The translations under genes and the position numbers were made by a program. Below the pieces are notes generated by a model. That model was not told the DNA's origin and ran no database searches. It saw only the letters and a program-made list of their open reading frames with translations. This document shows positions 1 through 10,453 of a DNA stretch of 64,000 nucleotides, one piece after another (the first letter of the stretch is position 1; every line of letters starts with the position of its first letter). This DNA comes from Paenibacillus sp. PastM-3 (GTDB lineage: Bacteria > Bacillota > Bacilli > Paenibacillales > Paenibacillaceae): the NCBI RefSeq assembly GCF_029893965.1, contig NZ_JARXXP010000002.1, positions 1-64,000 of the forward strand. Reading direction: 5' to 3'.

Positions 1-182
1 AGGGATTATCCGGTATTAGCTACCGTTTCCGGTAGTTATCCCAGGCTAAGGGGCAGGTTGCCTACGTGTTACTCACCCGTCCGCCGCTAAGCTTATCCCG
101 AAGGATAAACTCCGCTCGACTTGCATGTATTAGGCACGCCGCCAGCGTTCGTCCTGAGCCAGGATCAAACTCTCCAATAAAG
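1..182 (-). rRNA. 16S ribosomal RNA, 5' end (partial)
   Basis: Read on the minus strand, this is the first part of a bacterial 16S rRNA: the universal 27F site (AGAGTTTGATCCTGGCTCAG) is followed by the GACGAACGCTGGCGGCGTGC block, helix 6 and the conserved GGCGGACGGGTGAGTAACACG segment. The variable helix after GTCGAGCGGA is short, as in Paenibacillus. The rest of the gene runs off the left edge. The mature 5' end is placed by analogy with other Bacillales, so it is accurate to only a few bases. Confidence 0.97.
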
Positions 183-581
183 TATTGAAAAGAGCGATTC
201 GCTCATTTTGAAACTGACGATTCATTTAATGAATCTTATAAAAATTAACGCGTTCCATTTGTTCAGTTTTCAAAGAACTTGCTTCCGGCATTCAACTTTC
301 GTTTTTGCAACCGGAATTAGATCATATCATATTTCTTTATTTCTTGTCAACTTATTTTTTCTAAGCCCGTTTACTTGGCGTCGATGTCTCATAAGCACAA
401 GAGATAATATATCATGCCGATCAAATGAACGCAAGCTTTTTTCGCAAAATAACTTTTAAACTCATTTACATCAGCTGCTCTGCATAATTTGATTCCCAGG
501 ATGCCATAAGAGTGGCTACAATAGAACCTGTACTGCTTCTGCAGAAATCCTCTTATTATATTCGTATGGAAAGGAGTTTCA
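183..581. other. Intergenic region between the rRNA operon and the MFS gene
   Basis: AT-rich non-coding stretch. It holds the rRNA leader and promoter on the minus strand and, at its right end, the AAAGGAG ribosome site of the MFS gene. Short open frames here (208-459, 389-631) have no ribosome site and no recognisable protein, and I read them as chance. Confidence 0.6.
321..350 (-). promoter_or_regulatory. rRNA operon promoter
   Basis: On the minus strand a perfect -35 TTGACA (345-350) is followed after 18 bases by a -10 TATGAT (321-326). An AT-rich tract lies directly upstream of the -35. Downstream, at about 268-285, the leader contains the CTTTGAAAACTGAACAA block often seen in Bacillales rRNA leaders and spacers. 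It points at the 16S gene and most likely drives the rRNA operon. Confidence 0.8.
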
Positions 582-1838
582 ATGAATACTAACGTCAGGC
601 AGGGCATTCCTGCATCTGCTCTTGAGACCAAGGAGCAACGTAATCAGCAGCAGGCCACAATATACAGGATTCTGCTGGCCATCAGCTTTGTTCATCTATT
701 TAACGATTCCATTCAGGCAGTAATCCCGGCGCTGTTCCCTACGCTCAAGGATAATCTGCTGCTGTCCTTCACCCAGATCGGCTGGCTTGCCTTTGCCTTG
801 AATATTACCTCATCCCTGATTCAGCCGGTGATCGGGTTTGCTGCTGACCGTAAACCGAGACCCATTCTGCTGCCGCTCGGCATGTGCTGTACATTTGCAG
901 GGGTTTTTCTTCTGGCCTTTGCTGACAGCTATCCTCTGGTGATCATCTCTATTATATTTGTTGGACTGGGATCTGCCGCTTTCCACCCTGAGGGTATGAG
1001 AGTGGCGCATATGGCGGCAGGACAGCGTAAAGGTCTCTCACAGTCGATCTTTCAGGTCGGCGGAAATGCGGGGCAGGCTCTGGGTCCTCTGCTGAACTAC
1101 GGGGTGTTCATTCCTTTCGGGCAGATCGGAGCGCTCGGGTTCACTCTTTTTGCCGCCGCCGGGATTGTCATTCAGACTTATGTCGCCCGGTGGTACCGCG
1201 GAATGCTGAATGCCGGGTATACGTTCCGCAAGAAATCCTCAACAGGCGCCATTGACCCTGCACGCCGGAAAGCAGTATTTATGACCACCGTTATTCTGGT
1301 CTTTCTCGTTTTCGTACGCTCCTGGTACGGGGCTTCGATCGGGGGATACTATGCTTTCTATTTAATGGATCATTACGGCATGAAGCTTGATAGCGCCCAA
1401 ATATATATCTTTTTGTATCTGGCTGCTGGAGCTGTCGGCACTTTCTTTGGCGGACCGCTTGCTGACCGTTTCGGAAGGCGTAATCTCATTCTCCTTTCTA
1501 TGGTAGGTACAGTGCCGCTCGCCCTTATTCTTCCGTTCGCCAATGCTTTTTGGGCAGCTGTGCTGCTGATTATCTCCGGATTTGTACTCCTGTCCAGCTT
1601 TTCGGTAACCGTTGTCTACGCACAGATGCTGTATCCGGGGAATATCGGTACCGTTTCAGGTCTGATTACCGGGCTGGCTTTTGGTCTAGGCGGTATCGGC
1701 TCTTTAGTCATCGGGAAACTGATAGATCACACCGATATTACCACTGTGTTTGTAGCCTGCGGCTTCCTGCCGCTGCTCGGACTGGTCGCACTCCTGCTTC
1801 CCGGTGACAAGAAGCTGGAGCAATGGGCCGCTGAATAA
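582..1838 (+). CDS. MFS transporter, fosmidomycin-resistance (Fsr) type
   Basis: A 418-residue major facilitator protein with about 12 hydrophobic segments. The first helices after an N-terminal polar tail of about 25 residues (HLFNDSIQAVIPALFPTLK, then GFAADRKPRP at the loop 2-3 position) and the motif GLGSAAFHPEGMRVAH are typical of the Fsr subgroup of drug/H+ antiporters. A second MFS loop signature, GGPLADRFGRRNLI, starts the second half near residue 287. Members export small toxic compounds, fosmidomycin in E. coli Fsr; the substrate here is not known. Start: AAGGAG lies 5 bases before the ATG. It appears monocistronic, followed by a terminator at 1872-1909. Confidence 0.85.
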   Translation: MNTNVRQGIPASALETKEQRNQQQATIYRILLAISFVHLFNDSIQAVIPALFPTLKDNLLLSFTQIGWLAFALNITSSLIQPVIGFAADRKPRPILLPLGMCCTFAGVFLLAFADSYPLVIISIIFVGLGSAAFHPEGMRVAHMAAGQRKGLSQSIFQVGGNAGQALGPLLNYGVFIPFGQIGALGFTLFAAAGIVIQTYVARWYRGMLNAGYTFRKKSSTGAIDPARRKAVFMTTVILVFLVFVRSWYGASIGGYYAFYLMDHYGMKLDSAQIYIFLYLAAGAVGTFFGGPLADRFGRRNLILLSMVGTVPLALILPFANAFWAAVLLIISGFVLLSSFSVTVVYAQMLYPGNIGTVSGLITGLAFGLGGIGSLVIGKLIDHTDITTVFVACGFLPLLGLVALLLPGDKKLEQWAAE

Positions 1839-1871
1839 CTTTTCGCCTTCAAAATTTAATTCTTCTAAATT

Positions 1872-1909
1872 GCCCAACCTTCTCCGGACAAGAGCAGGCT
1901 GGGCTTTTT
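1872..1909 (+). terminator. Intrinsic terminator after the MFS gene
   Basis: GCCCA/CCT pairs with AGG/TGGGC across a loop of about 16 bases and is followed by a run of five T. It lies 34 bases after the MFS stop codon. Confidence 0.7.
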
Positions 1910-2045
1910 AATCCCTTTTCCCGGATTTTCGAATGTGCGGCGCAACATATACGACAGATTATTCAACGGCGTTTTTTTGCGGTACAATTAATTAATTCAA
2001 ACTTGAACTAACTGGTAGCTTCGAAGGGTGAAGGAGGAATATCCA

Positions 2046-3320
2046 TTGAGAAAGATGCTGGCTAACATCCGGAAAGGATACGGCAAGAAGCTTGTTTCGA
2101 TTCACCGGTGGAACGCCTGGCTTGTACTGTTTCTGGCTGTGAGCGGATTGCTGCTGGTAGGCGGTTTTTGGCGCGAGGTGTTGGGGGAGGGCAGAGTATG
2201 GCTGAAATGGGCACACATTGTCCTCGGGCTGACGCTGCTTATTCCGGTTATCTATTATCTGCTGCTTGCCGCCAAGCACTGGAAAAGGCTGGACGGAAAG
2301 ACGGCACAAAAGGCAAATGTTATCTTTGTACTTATCCTCCTTATCGGCTGGCTTGCATCTGGGATTGTGCTATGGCAGTTCCGGCTTGCCGGGCCAAGAG
2401 CGGCGAATGCGGCGCTTTGGATCCATGACCTGCTTACCTGGGTTGGACTGCCTGTCATCATCTATCACTCCATTACGCGGGTGAAATGGCTCAAGGAGCC
2501 CCGGAAACGTTCGGTTGTTGCAGAAACAGGGAATCCTGTTGACTCCGGCGCTATAGCGGATATAAAGCATCCCGCAGCCGGCAGTACTCCCCAGCCTGTA
2601 TACACGCGGCGCGGCTTCATCAAGCTTGCGGTCGGTGCAGGCCTGGCCGTTACTGTTGGCCCGACCTTTGTCCGGTGGATCGGCAAGTCCCTCCAGCTGC
2701 CCGGCACTGCAGATTATGCGGCCGATAACGCCAACACCCTTATTCCCGATCCCGTGCCGCTGGCCGATTCTTCTCCGCCCATCGGCGGCGGTGCAGAGGG
2801 CAGCTTCCGGATCTACACGGTAACCGATATTCCGGCATTCGATAACTCGAACTGGTCCTTTACCATCGATGGACTGGTCGATAAACCGTTCACCTGGACC
2901 TGGGAAGAGTTCGTTAAGCTGCAGCGCGAGGTGCAGGTCAGTGATTTTCACTGTGTGACCGGCTGGTCTGTATATAAAAACACATGGGAGGGCCTCCCTC
3001 TATCCAAGCTGCTGGATATGGCAGAAGTAAAAAATGAAGCTGTAATGGTCAAGCTGTATTCCGGCGACGGCGTCTACACTGATTCCCTGACATTGCCGCA
3101 GGCCCGCATGGAAGATGTAATGGTAGCAGTAATGCATGATGGCTTGCCAATTCCGAATCAGCTCGGGGGACCGGTACGTCTGGTGACTCCGCAGATGTAC
3201 GCCTACAAATCGGTTAAATGGCTCAACCGGATTGAATTAATTGCCGAAGATCACGTTGGATACTGGGAACAGCGCGGATACGATAAGGACGCCTGGCTGC
3301 CGGGTGCCAAACGGGTATGA
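2046..3320 (+). CDS. Membrane-bound molybdopterin oxidoreductase (sulfite oxidase/MsrP-like) fused to a cytochrome b-like domain
   Basis: About 424 residues. Residues 1-145 hold four hydrophobic helices with histidines H20, H57, H127 and H141, suggesting a haem-b electron carrier. A linker ends in a Tat-like twin arginine (TRRGFIKLAVGAGLAV, R188-R189) and a fifth hydrophobic stretch. Residues 250-420 resemble the sulfite oxidase molybdopterin domain; C303 in DFHCVTGWSVY is the expected Mo ligand. The layout looks like MsrQ (haem membrane subunit) joined to MsrP (Mo subunit), so it may reduce oxidised methionines or another S/N-oxide outside the membrane; the substrate is inference. Start: a GTG at 2028 keeps the frame open, but AAGGAGG at 2031-2037 sits 8 bases before the TTG at 2046, so I use the TTG. 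A terminator follows at 3348. Confidence 0.8.
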   Translation: MRKMLANIRKGYGKKLVSIHRWNAWLVLFLAVSGLLLVGGFWREVLGEGRVWLKWAHIVLGLTLLIPVIYYLLLAAKHWKRLDGKTAQKANVIFVLILLIGWLASGIVLWQFRLAGPRAANAALWIHDLLTWVGLPVIIYHSITRVKWLKEPRKRSVVAETGNPVDSGAIADIKHPAAGSTPQPVYTRRGFIKLAVGAGLAVTVGPTFVRWIGKSLQLPGTADYAADNANTLIPDPVPLADSSPPIGGGAEGSFRIYTVTDIPAFDNSNWSFTIDGLVDKPFTWTWEEFVKLQREVQVSDFHCVTGWSVYKNTWEGLPLSKLLDMAEVKNEAVMVKLYSGDGVYTDSLTLPQARMEDVMVAVMHDGLPIPNQLGGPVRLVTPQMYAYKSVKWLNRIELIAEDHVGYWEQRGYDKDAWLPGAKRV

Positions 3321-3347
3321 CGCAAGGATTATAGACCGGACGCAAGT

Positions 3348-3388
3348 AGCCTCTGCTCCCTGTAAAGGGAACAGAGGCTTTTAGGTTT
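3348..3388 (+). terminator. Intrinsic terminator after the molybdopterin oxidoreductase gene
   Basis: A 13-base stem with one mismatch (AGCCTCTG then TCCCT, pairing with AGGGA then CAGAGGCT) around a GTAA loop, followed by TTTTAGGTTTT. It lies 28 bases after the stop codon. Confidence 0.75.
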
Positions 3389-3408
3389 TCCGGAACACTT
3401 CCATTGAC

Positions 3409-4422
3409 TCAAAGACTCTTGAAGGAGGCGTCGTACAGCCGGAACATGGTTTTGTAGCCTGATTCGTCAATCTTGATGCCCACATCCAGACGCCCCGTTA
3501 TTTCAAGGGGTCCGGAAGTATAACGGAGCTTGTCGCCTCCAGGCACAAAAACAATCATGATTTTGTTCCAGTAGGTTTCATCCCCATTATCGAAAGGACA
3601 TTCTGCTCCCGGCTCGGGGATGAGCAGAAACCAGTTTTTTTCAAAGGAAAGGACCTCGCCCATAAAGCCCTTTATTTTGACCTTGCTGCCGCTAAGGTCC
3701 CAGAAGTGCTCTGAGGGCCGCGTCTGATCGCTGCCATCAAAAAAACCGTTCCAGTCAATGGAGGCAAGCCCTGTATGAGCGCCTTCTGCTGGAATAGCCG
3801 CTGCTGCCTGAGAAGGGCTTGCTGCTGGAACTGGTGCAGAATGACCTGGCTGCTCCACGCCGCCGCTATTATTCACAATACCGCTCCCGCCAGCACCAGT
3901 ACTCTTTGACTGCTTCGCAGGTGCAGGTGCTGGTGTAACAGGAATTGAGCCGCCGGGTTCCCGGACGGGCTTCGGTGCAGCAGCTGCAGCCGAAGACGGG
4001 CGAACCGCCGGCTCGGGTGTCCCCGGTGCGGTGTTGTCAGCTGCAGCTGCTCCGGGCTTGCCGCTCTGCCCGTCCGCTGAAGCACCGGCTGGTTCTGCGG
4101 ACGGTGCTGCCGATTCCTTCTGCCGGACTTCCTCGCCACCGGACTTGCTGTCAGCAGCGGAGCTGCTCACGGCCGGCAGAGCTGTAGCAGATCGCCGTTC
4201 TGCCGGAGGCGCAGCTGAGGCTTCCGGTGTTGCAGCTTGCATCTGCACAACCGGACTCGCTGGTGCGTCTACCGGTAAGCCTGATTGAGCCGGAGCTTCC
4301 GCTACCGCAGCAAAGGATTCCCCCTCGCCTTCAGCCGCCGTATTCTGCCCGCATGCCTGGAGCAGCAGCATGCCCAGCGCTGCTACTAGCGCAGGAACCA
4401 GCTTTTTCTGTAATCGTATCAA
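3409..4422 (-). CDS. Lipoprotein with low-complexity linker and a DUF3299-like C-terminal domain
   Basis: About 337 residues. The N-terminus is a lipoprotein signal peptide with a lipobox LLQAC (C24). Residues 30-220 are a low-complexity Ala/Pro/Ser/Gly linker that should span the cell wall. The last 115 residues are folded-looking: a DWNGFF motif, then a KVKIKGFMGEVL strand and WFLLIPEPGAECPF. This pattern (IDW, a V-I-G-F/Y-M strand, then a LL-P strand and Cys) reminds me of DUF3299 proteins, which accompany metal-linked LolCDE/MacB-like transporters in Proteobacteria; that link is from memory. Start: the frame is open further upstream, but AGGAGGT at 4431-4437 points to the TTG at 4422. That ribosome site overlaps the stop codon of the permease gene, so translation is probably coupled. 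Confidence 0.65.
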   Translation of the reverse strand: MIRLQKKLVPALVAALGMLLLQACGQNTAAEGEGESFAAVAEAPAQSGLPVDAPASPVVQMQAATPEASAAPPAERRSATALPAVSSSAADSKSGGEEVRQKESAAPSAEPAGASADGQSGKPGAAAADNTAPGTPEPAVRPSSAAAAAPKPVREPGGSIPVTPAPAPAKQSKSTGAGGSGIVNNSGGVEQPGHSAPVPAASPSQAAAAIPAEGAHTGLASIDWNGFFDGSDQTRPSEHFWDLSGSKVKIKGFMGEVLSFEKNWFLLIPEPGAECPFDNGDETYWNKIMIVFVPGGDKLRYTSGPLEITGRLDVGIKIDESGYKTMFRLYDASFKSL

Positions 4423-4435
4423 TTGGGTGTACCTC

Positions 4436-5656
4436 CTATGATTTGAACAGCGCAAGCGGATGCATCCGGTACATCCGGAACGCCGGACCGAGCGAGGACA
4501 GCAGACCAATGGCAATAGCGCCTAAAGCAATCAGCCAGTGCTCCGGTGTCCAGTGGTAAGGCTGAATCTGGATGCCCGCCTGTGCGAACAGCGCATCCTT
4601 CAGCAGGTAAGCGCCAAGATGACCGAGCAGCAGGCCGGCGATCAGCCCGGTGGCCGTAACCAGCAGGCCTTCACAGGTCAAGGTCAGCCATACGTACCCC
4701 CTTGATTTACCCAGAAGACGCAATAGTCCGACATCCTTGGTACGTTCACCGGCTGCAGCCATCAGCGATAACAAGATCGAAATCCCGGCCAGCAGCACAC
4801 AAATCGCCGTCAGCACACTGAGCAGCCTGGAGCCTTGATCCACTGCATTCAATACATCGGATACGGCCTTGCTTGTGTATACTGCCTGGATTCCGTTAGA
4901 ACCATCAAGCTCCTGCTTCAGGTTGTGGGCTCCAAGCAGACTTGCCGGCTTAACCAATACTGCGGTAATCTCCCTGTCTTCTGGCGCAAGTCCGTGCACA
5001 GCCCAAGCGTAGTCTACCGTTGTAAATACGGCACGGTCATCCGGGGTATGGAGCTCAGGAAGGATACCGGTTACGGTGTAGCGGAAGCTGCCGTGGGCGT
5101 GCTCTTCTCCATGCTCTTCACCGTGCTCAGCTTCCGCAGATTCAAGGTCTTCCTCCTGTACAAGTCCATGCGCTCCCGAAAAGGTGTCTCCTACCTTCAG
5201 CCCCAGCGACTTGGCAACATATGAACCGACAATGGTTTCACCGGTATGGGCATACATAGAGCCTTCCTGCAATCTGGCACCGCCGTATCTTGTAAAGAAG
5301 TACCCCGACTCCAGCCCTACGATCGGAAACCCCTTATAGTTGTCTCCCGTTGTCATCGCATACGCTTCAGCCACAGACTGATCCTGTCTGGCCTGATCCA
5401 AAGCGGCAAGCGGAATATTTCCGGTAGGGGCGCCGATATGGTAAAAGGTATTGAGCACCAGCTGAGTTTCACTGCCCGCCGCTCCGATGACAAGGTCAAA
5501 AGGGCCATAGCCCTTTTTGGCCCCCTGTTCCACACTTTCACGGGACAAGGTAAGCAGTACAATAAAAGCCACGGTTACGGCAACAGCGCAGACGGTGAGC
5601 AGAGACAGGAAACGCCGGTGCAGCACGTTGCGCAGCGTCAGTCTGAACAGGCTCAT
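4436..5656 (-). CDS. MacB/FtsX-type ABC transporter permease with a His-rich extracellular loop
   Basis: 406 residues with the MacB/LolC layout: one N-terminal helix (residues 17-37), a large extracytoplasmic domain (about 40-285), and three C-terminal helices ending in the FtsX-like RMYRMHPLALFKS tail. The outer domain has a Glu/His-rich stretch (about 168-189; H178, H182, H186, H188) that could bind metal. Start: the ATG at 5656 has GGAGG 10 bases upstream and overlaps the TGA of the ATPase gene (ATGA). A longer frame to 5746 lies inside the ATPase gene and is rejected. With the ATPase it should form a transporter working on substrates at the outer membrane face rather than moving solutes through a pore, as MacB-type systems do. 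Confidence 0.85.
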   Translation of the reverse strand: MSLFRLTLRNVLHRRFLSLLTVCAVAVTVAFIVLLTLSRESVEQGAKKGYGPFDLVIGAAGSETQLVLNTFYHIGAPTGNIPLAALDQARQDQSVAEAYAMTTGDNYKGFPIVGLESGYFFTRYGGARLQEGSMYAHTGETIVGSYVAKSLGLKVGDTFSGAHGLVQEEDLESAEAEHGEEHGEEHAHGSFRYTVTGILPELHTPDDRAVFTTVDYAWAVHGLAPEDREITAVLVKPASLLGAHNLKQELDGSNGIQAVYTSKAVSDVLNAVDQGSRLLSVLTAICVLLAGISILLSLMAAAGERTKDVGLLRLLGKSRGYVWLTLTCEGLLVTATGLIAGLLLGHLGAYLLKDALFAQAGIQIQPYHWTPEHWLIALGAIAIGLLSSLGPAFRMYRMHPLALFKS

Positions 5657-6372
5657 ACTGTTGCTTCCTCCCTTATCCCAGGACTGTGCCGCTGCAGCGG
5701 CATTGCTTCCCGGCGGACGGTGTTCACATCCTGTATATTCAGGCAATGCGGAAACCGCCCCGCCATATTGAGGTCATGAGTGACAACGATCAGCGTATGT
5801 CCGTGGGCAATGCTGAGCTTAAGCAAAAGAGCGGATATTTCATCCGCGCTCTCCCAGTCCAAGCTCCCCGTGGGCTCATCGGCCAGCAAAAGCGGAGGCT
5901 GATTCACCAGGGCCCGCACGATGGCAATCCGCTGCTGCTGCCCGCGCGACAGCTGGGATGGCCGGTGCTGGCTGCGGTCAGCCAATCCCACCTGCTCCAG
6001 CCAGCCGTCCACAACGCGTCTGCGCTCCTTGGACGTGACCCTTGCGGTCATCGCAATCTCAATATTCTGCCGTGCCGTCAGAGACGGAATCAGATGAAAG
6101 TCCTGCAGCACATAACCGATGCGGGAAGCACGGAAAGCATCCCGTTTGGCCTCCGCCAGCTCGTGAAGCGGCTGGCCGTCCACTATAATGCTGCCGCTAT
6201 CAGCCCGCAGGATTCCGCTGACCAGGTGCAAAAGCGTGCTTTTACCGGACCCGCTGGGTCCGGTAATCGCTACACGCTCTCCTTTTTCCACATTCCACTC
6301 AGGGATATCCAGAATCGGCACCGGTCTTCCGTCAACCTTGAACTGTTTTTTTACCTCCTGAATCTGAAGCAC
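5653..6372 (-). CDS. ABC transporter ATP-binding protein, MacB/LolD type
   Basis: 239 residues, a complete ATPase domain: Walker A GPSGSGKST (about residues 38-46), Q-loop YVLQDFHLIPSL, signature LSRGQQQRIAIVRAL, Walker B LLLADEPTGSLDW and a switch histidine in VVTHDLNMA. The SRGQQQR and DEPTGSLD variants place it in the MacB/LolD/FtsE group, matching the permease next to it. The start is a GTG at 6372 with AGGAG 9 bases upstream. It begins 12 bases after the phosphatase stop codon and overlaps the permease gene by 4 bases, so the three are probably one operon. Confidence 0.9.
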   Translation of the reverse strand: MLQIQEVKKQFKVDGRPVPILDIPEWNVEKGERVAITGPSGSGKSTLLHLVSGILRADSGSIIVDGQPLHELAEAKRDAFRASRIGYVLQDFHLIPSLTARQNIEIAMTARVTSKERRRVVDGWLEQVGLADRSQHRPSQLSRGQQQRIAIVRALVNQPPLLLADEPTGSLDWESADEISALLLKLSIAHGHTLIVVTHDLNMAGRFPHCLNIQDVNTVRREAMPLQRHSPGIREEATV

Positions 6373-6384
6373 CCGGTCACACTC

Positions 6385-8106
6385 CTATCTCAGGACAAGC
6401 CGTTCGGACAAGGCATCCCATTTCAGGGTTGTGCCTGTCAGCTGATTGAATGCTATGAGCGGGAGGTACAGCACTCCATTATCCACATCTACTGTATATG
6501 CCGCTGTCTTGCCGTTAAGCTTGGCCGTCTTGCCTGTCAGGCTGACCTCAATGGTATTGTTCTTCAGCGCCAGCTTCGCGGCAGAAGCATCTCCTTTGTA
6601 CGTTCCTCCAAGCGCTTTGGCCAATGCTTCGGCCGGGTAGAGCACTTCGTTGTCACGGCTGATTTTAAACTTAGGATACAGATATTTGGACTGCAGCTCA
6701 GCAGAACGCTTGTTGAGGTCCAGACCCAGAATACCCGCACCTGCTGTGGCAATCTGCGTATTGTCTACCTGTCCTTTCACCTTGTCCGCAATCGGCCCGT
6801 ATGCCCAGACTCCGACATCTACCGCCGAGTGCCCGTGACCGGACCAGCCGACGAGCAGGCGTTTGGAAATGACCGCGTTGTACGCACCTTCGCGTTTGTA
6901 CGAGGAGCCGTCCCCGTTCATAATCTGGGTAACCTCTTCATCGGTAAGATCCGTAATCCAGGTATTTGATGTTACAATACTGCGGATTTCTTCCGGTGTC
7001 TGCGCCGCTTCAAGAGCCGCCGCCAGGCTTTCGGAGGAATGCTTCTGCTTATTCCACAGATCAATATTGATTTCATAAATGTTATCGCGTGAAAGGGACA
7101 GGCCGCCTGTCTCATGGTCCGCTGTGACTACGACGGAGGTGTTACCGTTTTTCTTGGCAAAATCAATCGCTGTCTTGAATGCGGCGTCGAAGTCGAGCGC
7201 CTCCTGGACGAGCGTCGGCAAATCGTTGGCATGGCCGGCATGGTCAATACGTCCGCCTTCAATCATCATGACAAAGCCGTCTTTATCGGCAGATAAAATA
7301 TTCAGCGCCTTGGAGGTCATGGCTGCAAGACTCGGTGTTTCTGCCGTCCGGTCCGGGACATAAGCAACATGGGAGCTGCCGAACAGGCCGAGCACCTTGG
7401 TATCTTTGGAGGTGAGCGCGTTTAAAGCAGAAGCATTCTCAACCACAGTGTAGCCCTTGGCTTTAAAGTCAGGGATAAGGCTCTTGTCCGTACGCTTGCC
7501 CTTCTCTTCCTTCGTTACAAAAAACTGCTTTCCGCCGCCCATCAGCACATCCACACCGCTCTCCAGATACTGCGAGGCAATTGCCGCTTCATTATCGCGG
7601 TTGCGGACATGAGAGGCATAAACGGCTGGTGTAGCGTGGGTAATACGCGCCGTAGTTACGAGCCCTGTTGCTTTCCCCGTACTTTCAGCAGCTTCAATGA
7701 TGGAGGCAAAGGGCTTGGATACATCTTCATTGGATACGCTGATGCCTGCGTTGTAGGTTTTGTGTCCTGTGGCAAAGGCAGTACCGGCTGAAGCGGAGTC
7801 CGTAACGATACCGGATACAATCTTCCCGCCGTCTTCACCGCGGTCTGCATATGTAGTAGCCTGTCCTACGTAATAAGGATCGATATTCAGATGACTGACA
7901 CCCTTGGTGTACTGCTGAAAATATCTTGCAGCGGAAATCTGGGCCGGGCCCATCCCGTCACCAATCAGCACAATCAGATTTTTGGACTTAGCGTTTACCG
8001 CTGCCCCTGCCTTCGTTGTACCCTGCGCTGCTCCGGCAAGTGTTGCCCCTGAAACCACAGCTGCTGCCAATCCTCCAAAAATGATGCCCTTCATCAGCTT
8101 GTTCAT
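6385..8106 (-). CDS. Alkaline phosphatase (PhoA family) with a C-terminal copper-amine-oxidase-N-like domain
   Basis: 573 residues, secreted. A Sec signal peptide (about 1-28) is followed by the alkaline phosphatase fold: metal ligand D50 in LIGDGMG, the nucleophile S104 in VTDSASAGTAFATGHK, the AGHANDLP and TADHETGG metal motifs, and the GWSGHGHS histidines. It hydrolyses phosphate monoesters with Zn and Mg. The final 90 residues (from about 480) form a strand-rich module resembling the copper amine oxidase N-terminal-like domain (YPAEALAKALGG ... LPLIAFNQLTG) often attached to Paenibacillus exported enzymes. AAGGAGG precedes the ATG. It is the first gene of a probable operon with the ABC genes and lipoprotein, an unusual partnership. 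Confidence 0.9.
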   Translation of the reverse strand: MNKLMKGIIFGGLAAAVVSGATLAGAAQGTTKAGAAVNAKSKNLIVLIGDGMGPAQISAARYFQQYTKGVSHLNIDPYYVGQATTYADRGEDGGKIVSGIVTDSASAGTAFATGHKTYNAGISVSNEDVSKPFASIIEAAESTGKATGLVTTARITHATPAVYASHVRNRDNEAAIASQYLESGVDVLMGGGKQFFVTKEEKGKRTDKSLIPDFKAKGYTVVENASALNALTSKDTKVLGLFGSSHVAYVPDRTAETPSLAAMTSKALNILSADKDGFVMMIEGGRIDHAGHANDLPTLVQEALDFDAAFKTAIDFAKKNGNTSVVVTADHETGGLSLSRDNIYEINIDLWNKQKHSSESLAAALEAAQTPEEIRSIVTSNTWITDLTDEEVTQIMNGDGSSYKREGAYNAVISKRLLVGWSGHGHSAVDVGVWAYGPIADKVKGQVDNTQIATAGAGILGLDLNKRSAELQSKYLYPKFKISRDNEVLYPAEALAKALGGTYKGDASAAKLALKNNTIEVSLTGKTAKLNGKTAAYTVDVDNGVLYLPLIAFNQLTGTTLKWDALSERLVLR

Positions 8107-8156
8107 TGTATACCCTTCCTCCTTATGGGATTCTTACAAATAGCTTAGCTTGGAAA

Positions 8157-8173
8157 GGTTAACTACTTGTCAA
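8157..8173 (-). promoter_or_regulatory. Possible Pho-box-like direct repeat upstream of the alkaline phosphatase gene
   Basis: On the minus strand TTGACA (8168-8173) and TTAACC (8157-8162) lie 11 bases apart, the period of TT(A/C/T)ACA repeats bound by PhoP in Bacillus. Only two repeats are visible and each has a mismatch. The TTGACA could equally be a plain -35 box. Confidence 0.25.
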
Positions 8174-8254
8174 AATAAGTAATCGGTTGTATTAAATTAT
8201 CAATTGTTCATATATTTATTATTGCTTTTCTTGCAGGGAAAGGTACGGTTTGTA

Positions 8255-8306
8255 AAAAATAAAAAGAGCCCTGCATCCCCTGCCAAACAGCGGGATTACA
8301 GGACTC
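8255..8306 (-). terminator. Intrinsic terminator of the pcrB-pcrA-ligA operon
   Basis: On the minus strand AGAG.CCTG..ATCCC pairs with GGGAT.CAGG.CTCT around a loop of about 12 bases, followed by TTTTTATTTTTT. It lies 38 bases beyond the ligA stop codon. Confidence 0.85.
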
Positions 8307-8343
8307 TATGATTCTGCTATTTTTCCGGTTGGTTTAAAGCCGC

Positions 8344-10440
<2,097 letters not shown>

Positions 10441-10453
10441 CTAACCCTGCCGG

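Noticed and set aside
5686..6969. 427-codon open frame on the plus strand
   Set aside because: Antisense to the ABC ATPase and the phosphatase, both well supported.
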